Origin: a virus
Reading direction: 5' to 3' (one strand)
IMG/VR virus record: IMGVR_UViG_3300037541_000522
Span: 1-64,000 of that record
DNA: 64,000 nt
Part shown: positions 61,558-64,000 of the stretch, piece after piece
How positions within the stretch are numbered: the stretch's first letter is position 1
How the letters are laid out: each line of letters starts with the position of its first letter
The notes under the pieces: model-generated
What the model saw: only the letters and a program-made list of their open reading frames with translations
Told to the model about the DNA's origin: nothing
Databases searched by the model: none
Position numbers and translations under genes: made by a program

Positions 61558-61686
61558 TTACCTGTACACAGGACTTATAGTGTAGCATCCAACTTGTACC
61601 TCCAAGCCGTGTACGGCCCAGATTATATAGTGGATTAAGGCATTTGAGTTGTTTCTTGCAACTAGCAGTTCGTGGTCAAATCCTTG
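61558..61686 (-). CDS. Possible short CDS behind the 61705 promoter
   Basis: The in-frame stretch ends FDHELLVARNNSN, ALIHYIIWAVHGLEVQVG, CYTISPVYR and lies just downstream of a consensus promoter, but no ATG or ribosome site is present; a GTG or TTG near 61686 would be nearly leaderless. Listed as weak. Confidence 0.25.
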   Translation of the reverse strand, partial: QGFDHELLVARNNSNALIHYIIWAVHGLEVQVGCYTISPVYR

Positions 61687-61704
61687 AACACCACGCAAAG
61701 TAAT

Positions 61705-61733
61705 ATTATAGCATTTGTGGAAGATTATGTCAA
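61705..61733 (-). promoter_or_regulatory. Sigma-70 promoter, consensus
   Basis: -35 TTGACA, 17-bp spacer, extended -10 TGCTATAAT. The best match in the family; upstream of the diphosphohydrolase unit. Confidence 0.9.
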
Positions 61734-61735
61734 CG

Positions 61736-61918
61736 CTACTTTTTTGGTGGTTTAAATAGTGCGGGAACCTGCTGTTCACGACGAACCGCAAGTGTTTCTA
61801 TAAGTTCATTTACTTTAGGACTAGTTTCTATGGTGTGTTCTCTATTATACTTTAAATACGTAGGAAGCAATTCTTGTCTAATAACCTGTTCTAGGTTTTT
61901 AGTGTAATCTGTTTGCAT
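61736..61918 (-). CDS. Small unknown protein
   Basis: 60 residues from the ATG at 61918 (GGAGGATTTACT upstream). KNLEQVIRQELLPTYLKYNR, basic C-terminus (FKPPKK). First gene of the leftward unit at the divergent region. Confidence 0.65.
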   Translation of the reverse strand: MQTDYTKNLEQVIRQELLPTYLKYNREHTIETSPKVNELIETLAVRREQQVPALFKPPKK

Positions 61919-61942
61919 AGTAAATCCTCCACAATTTTTATA

Positions 61943-61972
61943 ATTATAGCACTCTAGCAGAACCTTGTGCAA
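61943..61972 (-). promoter_or_regulatory. Sigma-70 promoter, leftward
   Basis: -35 TTGCAC, 18-bp spacer, extended -10 TGCTATAAT, AAAATTTT upstream. Divergent from the rightward promoter at 62018. Confidence 0.82.
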
Positions 61973-62017
61973 CACAAAATTTTTATTGCCCATCAAAGAC
62001 CTGGTTATATTTCGGAC

Positions 62018-62046
62018 TTGATTTATTTTTGTTGATAGAGTATAAT
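62018..62046 (+). promoter_or_regulatory. Sigma-70 promoter, rightward
   Basis: TTGATT, 17-bp spacer, TATAAT on the plus strand. Start of the SleB-ThyX operon; 46 bp of DNA separate it from the leftward promoter. Confidence 0.82.
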
Positions 62047-62111
62047 ATATAATCTAGTCATTACTTTTTAGGCTAGAACCCATTAATAACCTTTACCAAA
62101 TCACACCAAAA

Positions 62112-62258
62112 ATGCAAATCGTAAAAATGGATAAAGTGCCGCTTCTAGCTAACGAATTCCTATTCTATCTAGACGCATGGCTTCATTGTTACAAAAATCA
62201 AATTGATCTTAACCGAATCCAACGAAAGAACTGGCAAGTATGGCAAATTGTAGACTAA
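62112..62258 (+). CDS. Small unknown protein
   Basis: 48 residues (MQIVKMDKVPLLANEFLFYL, then RIQRKNWQVWQIVD). No clear ribosome site, but the frame is intact and occupies the gap between promoter and the hydrolase gene. The preceding 62047-62111 holds no gene. Confidence 0.55.
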   Translation: MQIVKMDKVPLLANEFLFYLDAWLHCYKNQIDLNRIQRKNWQVWQIVD

Positions 62259-62297
62259 ACTAGTGTGTGATTTGAGCAATCCACCAAGGAGGCTCAA

Positions 62298-62723
62298 ATG
62301 AAAAAGTTTTTTGTTGTGTTGTGTGGCGCAGTGCTAATTTCTGCTGCTGGGGCAAAGCCCACGGATCCAGAAACACAGTGCTTGGCCCGTAATGTTTACC
62401 ACGAAGCTCGTGGTGAATCTTGGCAGGGTAAGATGGCAGTGGCTATAACTACCATAAATCGTACTAATCACTGGCAGTTTCCTAAAACTATTTGTAAAGT
62501 AGTTTATCAACCCGGACAGTTTCACTGGACTAGAAACAAACATCTTAGGATAACTGATATACCGGCTTGGAATGATAGCATCCTAGTAGCACTTATTGCA
62601 CAAGAGTTTGCACATGAGTATGCAAAACACTTTCCTGCACTATACTTTCACAATCACACAGTTCGTCCACGTTGGCAACACCGCAAGCTGGCTACTATAG
62701 GTCGGCACACATTTTACCACTAA
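62298..62723 (+). CDS. SleB-like cell wall hydrolase, exported
   Basis: 141 residues, with AAGGAGG before the ATG. A signal peptide (FFVVLCGAVLISAAGA) precedes the SleB fold: CLARNVYHEARGES with the catalytic Glu, AVAITTINRT, VVYQPGQFHWT and ALYFHNHTVRPRW. Export and expression in the early-type unit suggest cell wall remodelling or host takeover rather than the main endolysin, which is at 21462. Confidence 0.9.
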   Translation: MKKFFVVLCGAVLISAAGAKPTDPETQCLARNVYHEARGESWQGKMAVAITTINRTNHWQFPKTICKVVYQPGQFHWTRNKHLRITDIPAWNDSILVALIAQEFAHEYAKHFPALYFHNHTVRPRWQHRKLATIGRHTFYH

Positions 62724-62724
62724 A

Positions 62725-63624
62725 ATGAGCAATATAAAAGCTACTATTATCAGGGACAGTGTATATACTCCCACTAAGTCCAGAATTACTACATTTGAAA
62801 TTGAGTACCCACGCTTTATCCTAGCTGAGTTTAATACTCACCGTATGCTATCGCGCAATACAGCTAGTTCGCGTGCAATTCCTGTACAAAAAATGCACGA
62901 ACACATTCGTGATAACACTGCGGTTCCTGTGGTTTGGGGTCAAAATAAAGCAGGCATGCAAGCAGATGAAGAAATACTGCCAGATATGCAAAACTATGCT
63001 AGGCTAACTTGGATGGAAGCTCGAGATAGTGCTATTCGCTACAGCAGGTTACTAGCAGATTTTGATGTACACAAGCAGATTACTAACCGGCTCACAGAGC
63101 CATTTCAAATTGTTAAAACTGTAGTAACTGCGACGGAGTGGGAAAACTTCTTCTGGCTACGAGACCATGAGATGGCACAGCCTGAGTTTAAGGAACTTGC
63201 CCATCAAATGCATGAACTGTACCGCGCATCACAACCTCAAGCACTACAACCGGACGAATGGCACCTACCCTATGTTCGTACAACTCGTGCTGCTAATCAT
63301 ACGCAGATGTTTATTGATGAACAAACAGGCCTAGAAATCAAGCTGGCCGACGCTATCAAGATTAGTGCTAGTTGTTGTGCACAGGTAAGCTATCGCAAGC
63401 AGGATACCTCACTAGACAAAGCTATTCGTATCTATGATCAATTAGTAGAATCTAAACCCGCACACGCTAGTCCAGTTGAACATCAGGCTACTCCTATTAC
63501 GCAGTGGGATACCCTAGAGCGTATTGGTGTATCGCATCAGGATCGATATGGTCAGCTATGGTCGGGCAACTTCTGCGGTTGGGTTCAATACCGCAAACTT
63601 ATTCCAGGAGAAGCAAAGTGGTAA
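62725..63624 (+). CDS. thyX: Thymidylate synthase, flavin-dependent
   Basis: 299 residues. The ThyX signature appears as THRMLSRNTASSRA (first Arg-His-Arg replaced by Thr-His-Arg, as in several phage enzymes), with RITTFEIEYPRF before it, QITNRLTEPF in the middle and a Q-D-R-Y-G-Q-L segment near the end. Makes dTMP from dUMP using FAD and methylene-THF; complements dUTPase and RNR. Confidence 0.92.
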   Translation: MSNIKATIIRDSVYTPTKSRITTFEIEYPRFILAEFNTHRMLSRNTASSRAIPVQKMHEHIRDNTAVPVVWGQNKAGMQADEEILPDMQNYARLTWMEARDSAIRYSRLLADFDVHKQITNRLTEPFQIVKTVVTATEWENFFWLRDHEMAQPEFKELAHQMHELYRASQPQALQPDEWHLPYVRTTRAANHTQMFIDEQTGLEIKLADAIKISASCCAQVSYRKQDTSLDKAIRIYDQLVESKPAHASPVEHQATPITQWDTLERIGVSHQDRYGQLWSGNFCGWVQYRKLIPGEAKW

Positions 63625-63818
63625 AAAATATTGGATTTAATTTATTAGCCCTATTACTTTTTCTACCACTACTAGTAGGCGTGGTTGATTTGTGGGCACT
63701 AATTATGCTGGACACTACATTTATTGTGGAATGGGATTCTCAAAAGTTTACGGGTGCTTGGTTGCTTAGCATTGCTGGTGTTTTTGTTAAAATTGCACAT
63801 ACCTGGAGTAAGGCATAA
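63618..63818 (+). CDS. Small two-helix membrane protein
   Basis: 66 residues from a GTG with AGGAG upstream, overlapping the thyX stop. Hydrophobic segments FNLLALLLFLPLLVGVVDLW and GAWLLSIAGVFVKIA. Unknown function. Confidence 0.6.
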   Translation: MVKNIGFNLLALLLFLPLLVGVVDLWALIMLDTTFIVEWDSQKFTGAWLLSIAGVFVKIAHTWSKA

Positions 63819-64000
63819 TGAGAACCCACTATTGGTCGTGTACACCACTAGCGGACAGGATTCGTGGTACACTTAAGCCCACAGCCTTGGGCTGGGACGA
63901 GTGGGAAGGCTGGAAGGTAGAAGCTAAGCAAAAACATCCCCTACGCTACTGGATTGCCGAAACACTTCTAGATAAGGTACAAGCCACCATCCACTGGGTT
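63818..64000 (+). CDS. Conserved phage protein, 5' part only
   Basis: At least 61 residues; runs off the window. MRTHYWSCTPLADRIRGTLK then KHPLRYWIAETLLDKVQ is a common phage pattern. Start TAATG overlaps the previous stop. Confidence 0.7.
   Translation, partial: MRTHYWSCTPLADRIRGTLKPTALGWDEWEGWKVEAKQKHPLRYWIAETLLDKVQATIHWV

Overview
The window is part of the genome of a tailed double-stranded DNA bacteriophage. It carries tail-tip and tail-fibre genes, a lysis cassette, a complete replication and recombination module, nucleotide-metabolism genes and an island of 19 tRNA-like genes plus a tmRNA. The replication block resembles phage T5: a split NAD-dependent DNA ligase, a T5-like family A polymerase, a D10-type helicase, SbcC/SbcD homologues and a flap exonuclease. 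This suggests a large T5-related siphovirus. The tmRNA is circularly permuted, as in many betaproteobacteria, alphaproteobacteria and some cyanobacteria, and its tag peptide (ANDETFALAA) is of the beta/gammaproteobacterial type. A betaproteobacterial, possibly freshwater, host is therefore my best inference; nothing in the window proves it.

Layout. (1) 1-24612, plus strand: the 3' end of a giant tail-tip (J-like) gene built of 30-bp coding repeats, a terminator and promoter, six tail-fibre or adhesin genes including one of 2563 codons, a tail-fibre chaperone, several exported or membrane proteins, a lysis cassette (i-spanin, o-spanin, GH19 endolysin, holin candidates), PhoH and a conserved phage protein. 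(2) 24614-24649: a bidirectional terminator where plus- and minus-strand transcription converge. (3) 24652-46780, minus strand: class II ribonucleotide reductase, dUTPase, 5'-3' exonuclease, PstS, resolvase-like nuclease, class II aldolase, SbcC, glutaredoxin, SbcD, SSB-like protein, helicase, DNA polymerase, primase, replicative helicase, DNA-binding proteins and the two-part ligase. (4) 46786-60838, minus strand: tRNAs and tmRNA interleaved with small genes, Hsp20, a C5-methyltransferase-like protein, a cluster of small virion-like proteins, a large structured RNA and a UV-damage endonuclease. (5) 60843-61918, minus strand: dATP/dGTP diphosphohydrolase and small proteins. (6) 62018-64000, plus strand: a divergent operon with a SleB-like hydrolase and ThyX.

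Genes of the minus-strand half are driven by at least 13 near-identical sigma-70 promoters: a TTGACC- or TTGCAC-like -35, in twelve of thirteen a 17-bp spacer, a TATAAT -10, and usually an AAATTT tract upstream. Rho-independent hairpins separate the transcription units. RNR, dUTPase, ThyX, the diphosphohydrolase and glutaredoxin supply dNTPs. The polymerase, primase, helicases, SSB, ligase and nucleases copy and recombine the genome. PstS and the aldolase look like host-derived metabolic genes.

The most unusual items are a roughly 770-nt RNA region tiled with helices around a tRNA-Tyr gene (57421-58190), the phage-encoded permuted tmRNA (49313-49615), a 101-nt aberrant class II tRNA (53213-53313), and CDS ends embedded in tRNA genes.
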